Source of the DNA: Azadirachta indica | Lineage: Eukaryota; Streptophyta; Magnoliopsida; Sapindales; Meliaceae | DNA: 64,000 nucleotides | Direction: 5' to 3' | Assembly: GCA_022749755.1 (NCBI GenBank) | Contig: CM040452.1 | Span: 16,510,350-16,574,349, forward strand | Part shown: positions 33,560-46,200 of the stretch, in pieces | How the letters are laid out: each line of letters opens with the position of its first letter | Position numbering within the stretch: the first letter of the stretch is position 1 | Notes under the pieces: generated by a model | Database searches by the model: none | Seen by the model: the letters and a program-made list of their open reading frames with translations, nothing else | What the model was told of the DNA's origin: nothing | Made by a program: the position numbers and the translations under genes

Positions 33560-36500
33560 ACGAGGTCGAACGAATTACAAAGATCGACTTTCGGTTACCC
33601 AAGCAGGAGAAGAAGAGATTGATAAACATCTTTAGAAAACACATGGATGTATTCGCTAGAACCCATAAGGATGTGCCGGGAATTAAGCCAAAGGTGTTTT
33701 CACATCAGCTGGTTGTCAAATAGAAACGAAGGGTTTTTAACCAAGAAAAAAGGGCGACAATCAAAATAGAAGTTGATAAGTTGATTAAGGCGATGTTTAT
33801 AATGGTGGCATACGATCCAGATTGGGTAGTTAATGTGGTAATGGTAAAAAAAACAAATGAAAAATGGAGAATGTGCATCAACTTTACTGACCTGAACAAA
33901 ACCTATCCAAAAGATAGCTTTTCACTCCCGCGAATAGAACAATTGGTAGACGCGATAAATAGGCACAAGTTATTAAACTTCATAGACGCATTCTTGGAGT
34001 ACAACTAAATTAAGATGCACGAGGGTAATTAGGAGAAGATAGCCTTTATGACTAACCAAGGGCTATACTGCTACAAAGTAATGCCCTTTGGTCTAAAAAA
34101 TGTAGAGGCAATATTTCAAAGGCTGGTGAACAAAGTCTTCAAACCACTGATCGAAAAAACAATGGAACTATATGTAGACGTTATGATCACTAAGTCGCTT
34201 AAAATAGGAGACCATGTACAACATTTGGGAGAAATCTTTTCCCTATTCAAGAAGTATAACATAAAGCTAAATCTCAATAAATGTGCATTTGAAGTCAACT
34301 CCGAAAGATTTCTGAGATTCATGGTCAACGAACGTGGAATAGAGGTAAATCCCTAGAAAATTCAAGTTATACTTAACATAAAGCCCTCGACAACATTAAA
34401 GAAAGTACAAGGCTTAACGGGGAGGTTGACTGCAATGAACAGGTTCATATCTAAGGCTACTAACAGAACTTTTCAATTTTTTCAAGTTATTAAGAAAAAG
34501 AAAAATATGAGATAGATAGAAGAGTGTGAGGCCAGCTTTCAAAAGTTGAAGGCCTATTTAGCAAATCCATCACATCTGGTGAGTTTGCTAATAGAAGAAA
34601 CATTATATCTATATTTAACAGTGATCGATCATGCAGTAAGCTCAGTATTAGTGAAGGAAGATAAGAAGATACATAGCCAATATACTACACCAGCAATCAC
34701 TATTGGATGTAGAAACGAGATATTCACCCCCAGAAAATTGGCCTTAACATTGGTCGTCGCAACACGGAAATTATGCACGCCCTTATTTCCAACCTTACTC
34801 TATAATAGTTCTCACTGATCAGCCTTTACGATAAATATTGCACAGACCAAATCTCTCAAGAAGATTGGGCAAATAATCGATCGAGCTCAGTAAATTTGAC
34901 ATAATATCAACGTTACAAAGCTATCAAGGCCCAAGCTATAGTTGACTTTATTGCGGAAAGATCAATGCTGAAAGAGATGATGGTGAAAGAAGTAACTGAG
35001 CTGATGACAACTTAAAAAGAAGAGATGCAGGCAATGCCTGCCCAAGACAATATGTTAAGATTGACATGACTAAACAAGCGTCAGAAGAAGAACAAGAAGG
35101 CCCCGTTTTGGCATTTGTATATAAATAGAACATAAAACGTGCAGGGTCAAAGAGCTATAATAATTTTGGTTGGATCAGAAAATGTGGAGCTGGCTTAAAC
35201 CTTACTGGCTGGTCTCAGTTTAACATTTTTAGTTGGGGCAGATTATTTCGAGATAAAAGGAAACTTATAACTGGTGGTGAACCAGGTCTCTAGACAATTC
35301 TAAGTAAGAGGCAGAAACATGCATACCTATTTGAGCAGAGCTGCAGAATTAATAAAGCACTTTAAGAGGGTCGTGATAACCTAAATCTTACAAAGAAAAT
35401 GCTAAGGCAGATGCCTTAGTAAAATTAGCTTTAACCATAGAAGGGAATTTCCTAACATCAATCCTTGTAGAAGCGCTATGCCAAAAGAATGTGGGGTAAT
35501 TGGTAGTAGAAACTAATCAAGTCAACACAACGTACCAAGTCTTAACTTGGATGAACCCAATCAAAGGATATATCCTGGATGGCAAATTACCAAAAGACTG
35601 ATAAAAGGCCAAAAAGATTAAGAATAAATCTTCATGATATTTGATAATCGAGAAGTGCTGTACAAACGAGGATTCAAATTGCCATACTTACAATGTGTGG
35701 ACAAAAAAAAGGTAGACTATGTGCTCAAAGAAGTTTACACGAATAGTTGCAGTGACCATGGAGGGGCTAGATGAGAACAGTACAATCCTATTCAAGTTGT
35801 CAGCTTTATGGCGACATTCTGAGATGACCACCCAAACAGCTCACCACCATGCTTAGCTCATGGCCTTTTGCCGATAAGGAATGGACTTAATTGAACCATT
35901 GCTTGCAGGACATGCTCAGATGAAATATACAATAGTCGTCATCGACTATTTTATGAAATGGGTAAAAGTAAAACCACTGGCTACCATAACGGAGAAGAAG
36001 ACCACTACCTTCGTAGAAAGAAACTTGATTTATAGGTTCAAAATTCCTTGTATATTGATAGCAGAAAAAAAAGAAACAATTCGACAACGTGAACTTTAAG
36101 AAATTTTGTGCTAATCTAACTATCAACCTCAGATTCGTTTCTCCTGTTCATCCAAAAGAAAACGGGGTAGTTGAGGCAGTAAATAAGACCATCAAGAAAG
36201 CATTAAAGAAATAACTTGAGGATGAGAAAGGAGCATAGGCTAATAAGTTGCCTTATGTCCTTTGGGCTTAAAGAACAACAGTAAGGACCGCAACTAGTGA
36301 AACACCATACTTCTTAGCTTTCAGTTTTAAAAGCGATATTAACCAGTGGAAATCGAAGTGACTTCATTCAAGATAAAGCACTCCGATGAACTAGAAAATA
36401 ATGAATTAATAAGGTTGGGCTTGGATCTGTTAGAAAAGAAGCGAGAACAGGTACTCATCAAGATGGCCACCTATCAACAACGGGTGGCCAAATACTATAA

Positions 36501-36720
36501 TAAGAGTGTTTGATCGAGAACCATTCATGAAAGAGATTTAGTGCTACGGCAGTTACATACAACACCAAAGTACTAAGAGAATGAGCTTTAGGAGTAAATT
36601 ATGAAGGTCCATATAAGGTAACCAAAATAATTAGACCATGAATCTATAAGCTGCAATACTCGGTTGGAAGATAGGTTAAGAAGCTATAAAATGCGAAGAT
36701 GCTAAAGAGGTATTTCTCTT
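33560..36720 (+). pseudogene. gypsy pol: RT, RNase H, integrase (degenerate)
   Basis: RT: MVKKTNEKWRMCINFTDLNKTYPKD (33841-33915), then FIDAFLEYN, GLYCYKVMPFGLKN (34060-34101) and YVDVMITKS, where the catalytic YVDD reads YVDV. RNase H-type sequence follows near 34546-34780 (LYLYLTVIDHAVSSVLVKED, FTPRKLALTLVVATRKL). Integrase is visible near 35881-36099 (KYTIVVIDYFMKWVKVKPLATITEKK) and 36150-36600 (HPKENGVVEAVNK, then NYEGPYKVTKI). Multiple stops and shifts make it non-functional. Confidence 0.88.
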
Positions 36721-36759
36721 GAAGACATATAACTATTGTCTAAAAAGATCTGAACATGA

Positions 36760-37161
36760 TTAAGATCAAAAAATAATTGTCCTGTGCTGCCTTCATGATT
36801 AAAGATTATCGTAAAAAGATCTGATCTCAGTTTAGATCCAACAACAATGATTAAAAGATCAATAAATTTTATTTTATTCAAAAAATTATTTTAAAAAAAT
36901 CTAACCATAGTTCATATCAAACAACAAACGATTATGAGATTAATAAATTCCATTCTATTCAAAAATTGTTGTAAAAAGGCCTGACCACAGTTCATGTCAC
37001 ACAACAATAATTTAAAAATTAATAAAGTTTTACCTTATTCAAGAATTGTTGTAAAAAGATTTAACTATAGTTCAAGCCATGCAAAAATAATTCGAAAATT
37101 AATAAAGTTCCATTTTTTTTAAAATGGTTATTATAAAATGATTTGATCACAATTTATATCA
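36760..37161 (+). repeat. Imperfect tandem repeats of about 80 bp in the gypsy element
   Basis: A unit containing 'gatctgaccatagttcatatcaaacaacaa ... aataaagtt.cat.ttattcaaaaattgttgtaaaaa' recurs at about 36813, 36893, 36974, 37053 and 37135. One or two further decayed units appear beyond the Mutator insertion at about 42700-42870. The array therefore continued across the insertion site. Tandem repeats 3' of pol are known in Tat-lineage elements. Confidence 0.75.
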
Positions 37162-37553
37162 CATAACAAAAAGAGAATGACAGTGGGGTATCATTTTTTA
37201 AAAACAATTGTCAAATAGGTACTCAAACCGAAAATATTTGATAGCAACATACCTTTTATTAGACTTTGACTGCTTTTGACCAGTGTAATAACATAATTAC
37301 CCATTGTTATTGACAAAAAATGATCTAGTTTCTTACAAAACATAAGTAAAGATGTAATGTCTAATATACGCTCATTAATAATATGATATTAGTGTGCATT
37401 GTGAGGGTAGAAATGTAAATTTACAAACAAAAAGAAAGTGGCCGTTATTTGCCCTTTTTTAACCATTGAGGCAAGCAATATAAAATGCAATATTGTTTCT
37501 TTCAGTACCCAAACAAATACAAATCCAAAGTTCATCTTTTTTTTTAAAAAAAA

Positions 37554-37961
37554 ATGAGCATTCTGTGCCAAAAGTTCGAATTAAATGGTAATAGCATCAA
37601 ATTCATAAACAAGTATTGTTTTTGCAACAAAAGGGTTAGCATCAAGATTTCTGAAACAGCTGACAATCCAAACAAGCTTTTCTTCACATGCAAAACAGGA
37701 AAATACTCATGGTTCAATTGGTGGAATTCGGATACAAATGATATTAATTTGCATATGATTTCTACCGCAACCAATGACAAACAAAACACAAATATTTTAG
37801 AGGAAGAAGAATCGAATGTTCTTGTGGATAGTGAAATTGACATACACAAAGCAAGTGACAACAAATTGAAGAAGATTGAAGACAATATAAAAAGAGTTAG
37901 AAACTTTCTAATAGTCATTTTAATTATAGTTACCATAAATCTATTTGTTGTTGGTGTCTAA
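37554..37961 (+). CDS. GRF-type zinc finger protein with C-terminal membrane segment, in the MULE
   Basis: An open frame of 135 codons just inside the left end of the element. Residues 21-55 read YCFCNKRVSIKISETADNPN followed by KLFFTCKTGKYSWFNWW. This is the GRF zinc-finger pattern (C-x-C, then N-x-x-x-x-F-F-x-C, then WFxWW), but the usual fourth cysteine before WF is Tyr-Ser. An acidic, possibly coiled-coil stretch follows (about 75-112). A hydrophobic segment FLIVILIIVTINLFVVGV (118-135) ends the protein. Such GRF-plus-membrane proteins often accompany plant Mutator-like elements. The role is unknown. It is transcribed opposite to the transposase and remains open although the transposase is broken. 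Confidence 0.65.
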   Translation: MSILCQKFELNGNSIKFINKYCFCNKRVSIKISETADNPNKLFFTCKTGKYSWFNWWNSDTNDINLHMISTATNDKQNTNILEEEESNVLVDSEIDIHKASDNKLKKIEDNIKRVRNFLIVILIIVTINLFVVGV

Positions 37962-39422
37962 AAATATGTAATGCACTGCAATAGTTCATTACATTTCATA
38001 TTTGCAGCACATACCAAAATGACTACTATACACTTTCACAGTTATACAAAAAATGTGAACTGATAAAAAAACACCATCTAACTTCACAAATCATAAATCT
38101 AAACAACTAGATATCATAATGATATTAAAACACATGCATGCACAAAAGTAAATTCATAAACTTTCTCATTACTGTGACTGTAAATTTTGAATACTTTCCG
38201 CACCTCCATTTCTCCCCCCTCTTATTGTTGTCCTTCCCCCTCTTTGTGCTGTCCTTCCCCTTCCACCTCTTAGTGCATTCCTTCCTCCCTTTGAACTAAC
38301 CTAATAACTAAAACGACAAACAAATATATGGCATATAATTAAACCAGTATTATATTATATTTGACAAATAAGAAACATATGCAACATTAGCAAATTATAA
38401 TTGCAAACATGATAATAATTATTGCACTATAAACAAACACACAAACACATCAATTGGAGCACAATCATACACCAATAAATAGGTCAACTTGTGGATTATA
38501 AGCAACTAAAGTTTGGTTGGCACTTGATGATGTGCTTGTTTCTTTCTATTAAACCAACACATGAAAACACAAATTGTAAATTTGTTGAACACATATTTTT
38601 TCCATATCAACAAACCAACAAAGGAACATTAATTTTTAAAGAAATATACCATATTGCTTCTTAGTTCCTAAAACCTTTTCTGTTACCTGGAATGGTTGGG
38701 CAAGACCTTCTATTATGTCTATTTTGTTTGCATATGTCACATCTCAAATTAGTTTTGGCTTGTTATCCATCAATTGCCTCCCTCCTCCTTTTTAATTTTG
38801 GTTTTCCAACTTTGGAGACCACTTTTGGTGGTTCCAACTGAAAATCATTAATTATAGACCAAGCACTCTAATATAGAAGAGGTTTAATGCTTTGCTCATA
38901 AGTGGAAAGATATGCTGCCTTCTTCAATTGCTCAGAAACATAATCAATAACATTATGCCCCATATATGCAATAAATGGCAGTATATAATTATAGGGCAAT
39001 CCACTCGCTTGGTATGCCCTACAATCGCATGTTCTTTTATCCAAATCAACCACAAAAGTTTTGCTTCCCTCTTCTAACACCTCAAACTCGATATCCGATG
39101 CTGAAATAACCTTACAATGTCTACCTGCCTTAGTTGTTGCCTCTACCTTTTTATGCACATTTGGTAAAAGTTCTGTGCTCTACTTTCTTAATTCAGTTAA
39201 TCTTTTATGTATCCTTTTCATAACTTTTCTCCATTTAAACTGAAAGCAATGCAAAAACTTGCTTTGCCTTATGTGTACCAGCCAACCATTCCAAGACTCT
39301 TTCAGGTTGTTTGTTACATGCTAATACTTTAAATCATAATCGAATGCATGCCTAGACTAGAAGTAAGGAGGGATTTTCACTAAGCAGTCATAGGCCTACT
39401 TTTTTTCAAACTTAATCATGTC

Positions 39423-39642
39423 TGTCAGATTTTTAAGAAATAAGTTAGGAAATAAAATTTGAATTAATTATTGCAGATTTGATTAACTTTATGTTTCCTA
39501 TTTTCTAGCCTAGAGATTTATTAATTATAAGATTTTCTGATTTGGTGGAATTTCTATGTGGGGGTTTTCTCTTCTATATATATTGTACTTGTTTCTTATG
39601 AAAGAATATATAGTAGAGATGTTTTCATCCTAAAAACCTACA
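39423..39642. mobile_element. Solo LTR with 5-bp target duplication ATGTC
   Basis: 220 bp, starting TGTCAGATTTTTAAG and ending AAAACCTACA. ATGTC lies immediately on both sides (39418-39422 and 39643-39647). It contains a TATATATATTG motif near 39577. It sits inside the Mutator transposase gene, so it is the youngest of three nested insertions here. The internal part of the parent element was probably lost by LTR-LTR recombination. Confidence 0.88.
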
Positions 39643-40939
39643 ATGTCCATGTATTTGTTAAAATCAAATTTACTTGCTGATCTAGCTACTACCCAGAAAA
39701 GGTCCTTCAAAACTAACGTAGGCCACTAACTCCTCATATTGGCACAAATGTATCTAGTATAGTGCCTCACATGAGCACCTTTTTAATGATCAGCCAGCCC
39801 CCCCTATCACTTCTTTTTATCTATTAGTCATAAAAGTGGCTATCTTTTAAGGAACCAACTCCATGACTCCAAATTCTCACCCTCACAGATGTAAAAAGCT
39901 ATTAAAAACACCCCACTGTTTGTATCAAGTGTGACAACAGACAACAAAACTCCCATGTGTGGTCCTTTGAGATAACATCCATCTAACCCTATAAATCTCC
40001 TACACCCATTGACAAACCCTAATTTCAAAGTTGGAAAACTAACAAAAAACCTTTTAAACTTGATTGTATCTCCCACATGATAAATTTACAGCTTAACCAT
40101 TGATCCAAGGTTTCTCTCCTCCAATATTCTTACATCAGATGGCAACTTTGCATAAGACTGTGTAAAGTCTCATATGCTCCTAAACAAGGCTCTTGTCTTA
40201 GCCTTATACAACTTCCTCTTCTGCACATATACTTCAAACCTTTATGTAAGCTCATTCCTTATTGTATTTAAACTCATTTCAGGGTTATAAGTTAAAGATT
40301 TTTCAAACTTTTGAGATATCTATTCTTCACTAATATCCCTATTTTTGCTATGTCCAAAACAGGTATGCTTATCATTAAGCTTCTTAATGATAAAACTGAG
40401 GCTACCTTTGTATGAAGCTGCATAAATACTCGAAGGACAACCAGGATGGTTGCATTCACCAACAAACCTTCTCTTGTCATTTCTTTTTCTAAAAATCCAA
40501 AACTCTTCTTTCAAAACATACTCTTTGATTTCTGCTCTAAAAGCTTCAATGGTCAAAAATTCATGACCCACCTCAATCTTAATCTCTCCCTCAGCACCTC
40601 TCTTATACATTCCTTCCCACTGCCTTTGTCTTTTGTAGTAAATTCTTATTTGTCAATTTGTCATCTGATGATGTTACCAATCCCTCTTCTCTATCATCAC
40701 TTTCATAATTGGATAATTGCTCATCATTATCATCACTAAGAGTTTCTCCATCATTACCATCAAGTGGGGCATCACCAACAGTAACAGTTGTATCTTCACC
40801 ACCTTCTCTATCTGTGCTATCATCAGACCATCTAGCCTCCTCATCATCAACATCTCTAACAGGTAGATATTATTGGTGATAATTTGGTTTATCACTTATA
40901 TTTTGATCAAGTTCTATATATTGGGTTTATATGGGTGAT

Positions 40940-41190
40940 GTCATTATAGGCTCAGGTGGTGTATGATTGGTTGCTATGGACTCAGATTGTGTATACTCAA
41001 CTATTGTAGACTCAGGTTATATATGCTTAGATGTTGCTGTAGGCTTAAGTTTTGTGTCTTCACCAGCTGCTATAGTCTCATTTTCTATATGTTCACATAC
41101 TGTTGTAGTCTTAAGTTCTATATGCTCGCATATTGCTATGGGCTTAAAGTTTGTGTATTCAGATGTTATGGGCTATGTAGGGTAATCAAC
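40940..41190. repeat. Short tandem repeat region within the transposase gene
   Basis: An imperfect unit of about 42 bp, of the form 'gctgtaggcttaagttctatatgctcacat', is repeated about six times. On the minus strand it codes a Glu/Ile-rich acidic repeat of the EHIELKT type. It is part of the mudrA-like gene. Confidence 0.6.
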
Positions 41191-42097
41191 TTAGGAATGA
41201 ATTGGTGTTAATTGTGATGGGCTATTTGGGCCATAAGTGGGGATTTATTGAATTTGGGGGACTGGACATGAGGTACTGGTTAAGGATGTTGTCTGGGCTT
41301 GTGTTTATGTTTGTAGTTGAGCTACTATATCGGGTTATATCTGGACTTTTGTTTGTGCTTGTTGTTAAGCTGTTGTGTCGGGTTCTATTTACTGATCAAA
41401 AAGTTTTTTTTTTTTAGCTATCTTAGAAATATATGAGGTAGGGTCTTAAGGCTGCTTAAATGGTATCTCTAGGGTGGTAATCCCTAAAGGTAAATATTCA
41501 ACTTCGATCTCCATGTCATACAAACCCATGTTATTATATCTTCTGATCATGTCCAACAGTTGTATGTCAGTTACAATCTCAATTCTGACATGCTATCCAG
41601 GCACAACAATAACAGTCTTAAACTTTTCCCATAGTAACAGCTCTCGGTCAAATACCTATTCACTCAACTCATTGTAGATAGTAACCAAACTTATGTAATC
41701 TGGGTCAGCAAAATCAAGATCATACTCCTCTCGCAAAATTCTAGCAGTAAACCTCACACCTTCACAGTCTGTTTCAGCCATCTGTTCGATGCAATCCTTA
41801 CCAAAATATACAACAACAATATATAATGACAAATTTTATTGCTATATACAACATGTAGAATATTGCAACACATCACAAACCAAATATTTGCATACTTTGA
41901 CACATCAAATTATTCAAATCAACAACACATGCATTTTTGCACAAACCATAAATCAAGGGCTTCACCAAAGTGGATAACCCATAATTTGACACATCAGAAA
42001 CAGATGCATGTTCAACAAAACATGATCTCAAAATTGAAAACAAAAAAAGTAAGTTTATGCTCGAAAGAGATCAAAAAAACCCACAAAACAATTATAT

Positions 42098-42415
42098 ATT
42101 CAAAAATGGGTACCAAACCCATACTTAATAGCAACAATCACTCAAATACAGTTCAAACATATATTCACAAGACAAATGCATGTTAAAAATCATAATCTTT
42201 CACAATATGCAAGTGTACACTAAAAATAAAGTATAAGATCCATGAAACAAATACATATTCAAAAATGGGTACCAAACCCATATTTAATGGCATCAATCAA
42301 TCAAATATGTGAAACACACTTTTGTAAGATAGATCATATTCAAAAACACACAATCTTTCACAATAAGCAAGTGTACATCAAAAACAGAGCAAAACACCCA
42401 TAAAACAAGTTTTCA
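42098..42415. repeat. Two-copy tandem repeat of about 159 bp in the MULE end region
   Basis: 'attcaaaaatgggtaccaaaccca' occurs at about 42098 and 42257. The following sequence repeats too ('aatctttcacaata.gcaagtgtaca'). Confidence 0.7.
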
Positions 42416-43279
42416 TGCTTTTTGATTTTTTGAATAACTCTTACATTTCAATTATATTAGGAATAAATTTTGTCGAACTTTACACTGAAAACAACAATTT
42501 ACAAATTCATTTCATAATTTAAAAAACCAAAAAAAAAACTATACAACACTTATAAAAATACCATCTTATCCTTCAAGAGGTTAACGGGAACAGAAAATTC
42601 TAACAAAAGGTGTATTACTGTCAAATATTTTCAGTTTGAATACCTACTTGACAATTATTTTTAGAAAAGGATACCCCATTGTCATTTTCCCCATAATAAA
42701 TGATTACAAGATCAATAGATTTTGTTAAATCGTTGTAAGAACTTACCTCAGTCTAGTTCAAACAACCCTGATTAGAAGATCAATAATTTCCCTTAAAAAA
42801 TTCTCATAAAAAAGATCTGACTATAATTTAGATCAAGCAAATAATAGTTACAAGATTAATCAAGTTCGTAAATTTTGCAACCACTTAGAAAAATTATGCA
42901 ACAAGACCTAACCAAGTTTCAAGTCTTATCTCTATCTTGGTTCAAAAGTTAACCAATTTCGACCAAGTACCACAGAAGAAAACCTGAAGACCAGTTCAGG
43001 ACATAAGGTGCCCCAATATGCAATTTATATGCACATTGTGTGATTTACTTGATTGAAACAATGCAACAAGGGTATTCCAATTAACCACTCATTTGATGTA
43101 AAGCTTTATATTTTAGTCAGCAAAGAATAGAGATTAATGTAGCAATAATCTTAAAAAAAATTTCTGCTCAAAATAAACGAGTACTAAAAATTCAACTATT
43201 TATATTGCAACTTATCCAAGTTTCTCAAAAATATAGGAAAATAGAGATAAAGCTTCCTTAAAAGGTGGCGATGAGATGG

Positions 43280-46200
43280 TACCGAAAGTTGGACTTTAAA
43301 CCGAAGGAATGGTCTGATCAGACTGAGTGGGCTCAGAATCTAGAACAAGCTCCTTTATAGCCATTTCCCCTTGATCTCCAACTCCCTCCTGAACAGGTTG
43401 AGGAATCCCAAGTCTATTAAACAACCAACCCAAGTCAAGCTCTTTACACTTTGTCAGCAAGATCTTGCAGATCAGTTCTAAAGCTTCCTTGACAGTATCA
43501 TCACATTGCTGCTCGAATTCCGGCTTGGTATCGGTAAGCTCGTCTCTCAGATCCTTATTAGTATGAGCAAGGTCAGCTATTTGGGACTCAAGCTGGGATA
43601 CCTTATCCTTAAAGTCAACAACTTTGCTCTTAAGCATGCCCCACTCACCTGCCTACTTTTTTCTCTCACCGCTCAGTTGAGCCTCTAAGCCTTCTTCCCG
43701 TTTTTCCATTTTCTTCAACTTCAAGCCTAATAAGTTCTTCTCTGAAGTAAGCTAGTCAATAGTTTTATACATGGTGACGTTTACGATAGAATGTTCTTTC
43801 ACACTGTCAATGTGCCAAGTCAGAGAATGATACATCTACAAATATTCAAAAAGGCAAACAATTGTTCAGAAAAACTCGTCATAATAAGGTAAAAAAAGAA
43901 AAATTTAGAGTGTAATTACCTTGCCTAGCTGTTCGTAAATTTTCTCTATAATATTGTCAGTATTAGCAACCTCCACTTTCGAAGACAAGGACAAGTTGAT
44001 TACAGTGGCCAAATGATTGATAGATGGAATCAAGTGCTAGAAAAGCTCCCTCTACCCCTCGGGGATATCCATCTAGGAAAGGCCATCCACTTCAATAATT
44101 TCTTCGCCTTGTTCTGTATATTGCTTCTTGGCCGGCCTCTCCTCAACACCTTTAAAGACCTTAGTCGAGCGTTTCCCCTTGTCTTTGGGCGGATTTTACT
44201 TGCCCTTTTTGGGATCTATGCCAACTTTCTTTTCCTTACTCTTAGGGTTGGCTATTTTCCCCTTGGATGATCCGCTCTTGTCACATTTAGACTTTTTGAA
44301 AAGGTCTTAAGCCTTCTTCGCCGCAATCCCAGGTTGCGATTCCAACGAAGAAAAAAATAAGCCCAGCAAGCCCAAAAGTTTGCCCTTACACTTCTTTGAA
44401 GCCATCATTTTTGCAAAACATAAAGGACGGGAACGAGAATAAGAACTCGTGAAGATGAGTAGAAATCACAAGAAAAAAGTATATAAGGTACTCACTCTTA
44501 CTTGTGGTGGAGTCGTCCTGATTAATTTCTAAAACAAGGCCCTTCTCTGCTCTTAAAGCAGCTTCAAGTTCCTTGTGAGTGGAGGTAACCTCAACCAGGA
44601 CAAAACCTGTAAACTAATCGAGTAAAAGCTGTTTCTTTTGATCGGCCGGCTTTGCACACCCAGCACTAATCTTTGCCAAAAGAGGAATAATTAAGTCAAG
44701 TCTTGAACCCCAAACAGCTACTCAAGTCACAAATTATTTGTCAGATACTTATGTTTAGCACAAAAATAAAAATGCTAGATCAGCTACATATTATGCACAT
44801 ACAAAAAACAGGATTAAAAGTATAAGGCATGAAGCCTTGTATGTTCATCTTAGCCAGAAAAGATTAGCATTAATCCCCACCTATATAAAACTACTTATTC
44901 TTCTGATTTTTATTACATGAAGGATCACCAGTGAATAGTTTAGAGACTTTAGTGCAGGCTTAAAGATAGTAAAACCCTGGGTATTTCTTCAGCCTCTTTT
45001 TTAACAAAAATAAATATTTGATCTCACCAATAGTCGATGGTATTTGTTTGACCATGGCCCAAATTACGTACAATCTAGCAATGGTTCTCCAACCATTTAA
45101 GTTTAGCTGGTAAAGAGGGATTCCAAAACTATTGAATAAGGCGGTAAAGCAGGGCTGTAATGGTAATCTAGCTCAGAAGGGAAACAACTCCTCATTAAAG
45201 GCCACCTCGTCACCCCTAGGACAACTGAAGAACTCATTGGCCTCGAGAACTCTAAGGTTGATTGATTCAAGGATTTGGTAGAGCCTCATAAATGCCCTTA
45301 GGTCAGCCTTTGTAATGGCGAAAGGAAACCTGTTGGCGTCAAAAGGGCTATTATCTCTCGTCAAGTCAAGAGAGGGGTATTGACAGATTATAAGGTTTTC
45401 ACTCTTCAAATTAGTTTCATCTTGCTCATCCCCTGACCCTTCTTCGTCCTCATCATCATCATCCTTATTCCCACTACTTTGCCTACTTTGCATTGGAGAA
45501 GCTTCAAATGTGTTGCTCCAAGGTATTATTTCATGGCCATAGGGTACGGTGATTAGGTTTGAGGTCATGGGTTGATTAGATTGTTGGGTAACTCTAAGAT
45601 TTTGGAGAACCTCCTCGTCTCCCATACCAGTCTGTTCAAGGTTCATTATTCCCTGCACGTGGTCAAAAGAATTGTCAAATAAGACAACCACCTTAAATTT
45701 TAGCCCAAAGTACTTAAGGACATTTGACTTAGAATCTAAGATGACTAATAGGTTTTCAGCATTGAAGTCTAATATTGCTAAGGGATGAGCTTTCCTTAAA
45801 GGGATAGTCTAGTGTTCTCTAATGAGCTCAGCTCTAACCTAACGAGGAAACTGGTTCTAGGCTTCATAATTAGTCTCAAATAGAATTGTTGAAAAGATGT
45901 CAAATTTGCTCTTTAGGCTATTGGGGATATCCTTCATATTAGATTTGCCAGCTCTTGACATGATCGACCTAAGCAAAGTCAACACGGAGTTGGTCAACTC
46001 AGAGTTCATCCTACTCACGGCTACAGCTATATCTAGAATAGGTCAACTTAGCTAAGCATTATACTTATGGTAGTTTAAAAAAGAACAATTCTAGTGCACA
46101 AGATTCTATTTGGTTGAATCTAATCATGAATCACATAAGTCATGGAAGTCAATTTTAGGCTCCAACTAGTCAATAATCATATTTTTGGGTTATAGACTAT

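Larger units (their letters stand above)
38830..41781 (-). pseudogene. mudrA-like transposase (degenerate, interrupted by a solo LTR)
   Basis: The likely start is at 41781: MAETDCEGVRFTARILREEYDLDF, an N-terminal PB1-like domain with stops inside. An acidic repeat region follows (about 40940-41200), then the Mutator DNA-binding domain near 40320-40610 (IEVGHEFLTIEAFRAEIKEY, CNHPGCPSSIYA). The DDE transposase part near 39840-40076 reads GCRRFIGLDGCYLKGPHMGV, and a SWIM-type zinc finger lies near 38868-39158 (RTCDCRAYQASGLPYN). Stops and shifts lie between these parts, and the solo LTR at 39423-39642 splits the transposase. Confidence 0.85.
37171..42691 (-). mobile_element. Mutator-like transposon (MULE) nested in the gypsy element
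   Basis: Terminal inverted repeats of about 80 bp: 37171 onward and the reverse complement of 42610-42691 share 'gaatgaca.tggggtatc', 'caattgtcaa.taggta' and 'aaaatatttga.ag'. They are flanked by a near-perfect 9-bp target duplication, CATAACAAA (37162-37170) and CATAATAAA (42692-42700). The element carries a decayed mudrA-type transposase on the minus strand and an open GRF-type zinc-finger ORF on the plus strand. A solo LTR lies inside the transposase gene. It is inactive because the transposase is broken. Confidence 0.92.

Noticed and set aside
41789..42186. Plus-strand frames in the MULE right end (62 and 115 codons)
   Set aside because: The composition is that of AT-rich, Lys/Asn/His-biased noncoding DNA, and it contains the 159-bp tandem repeat. 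No motif is seen.
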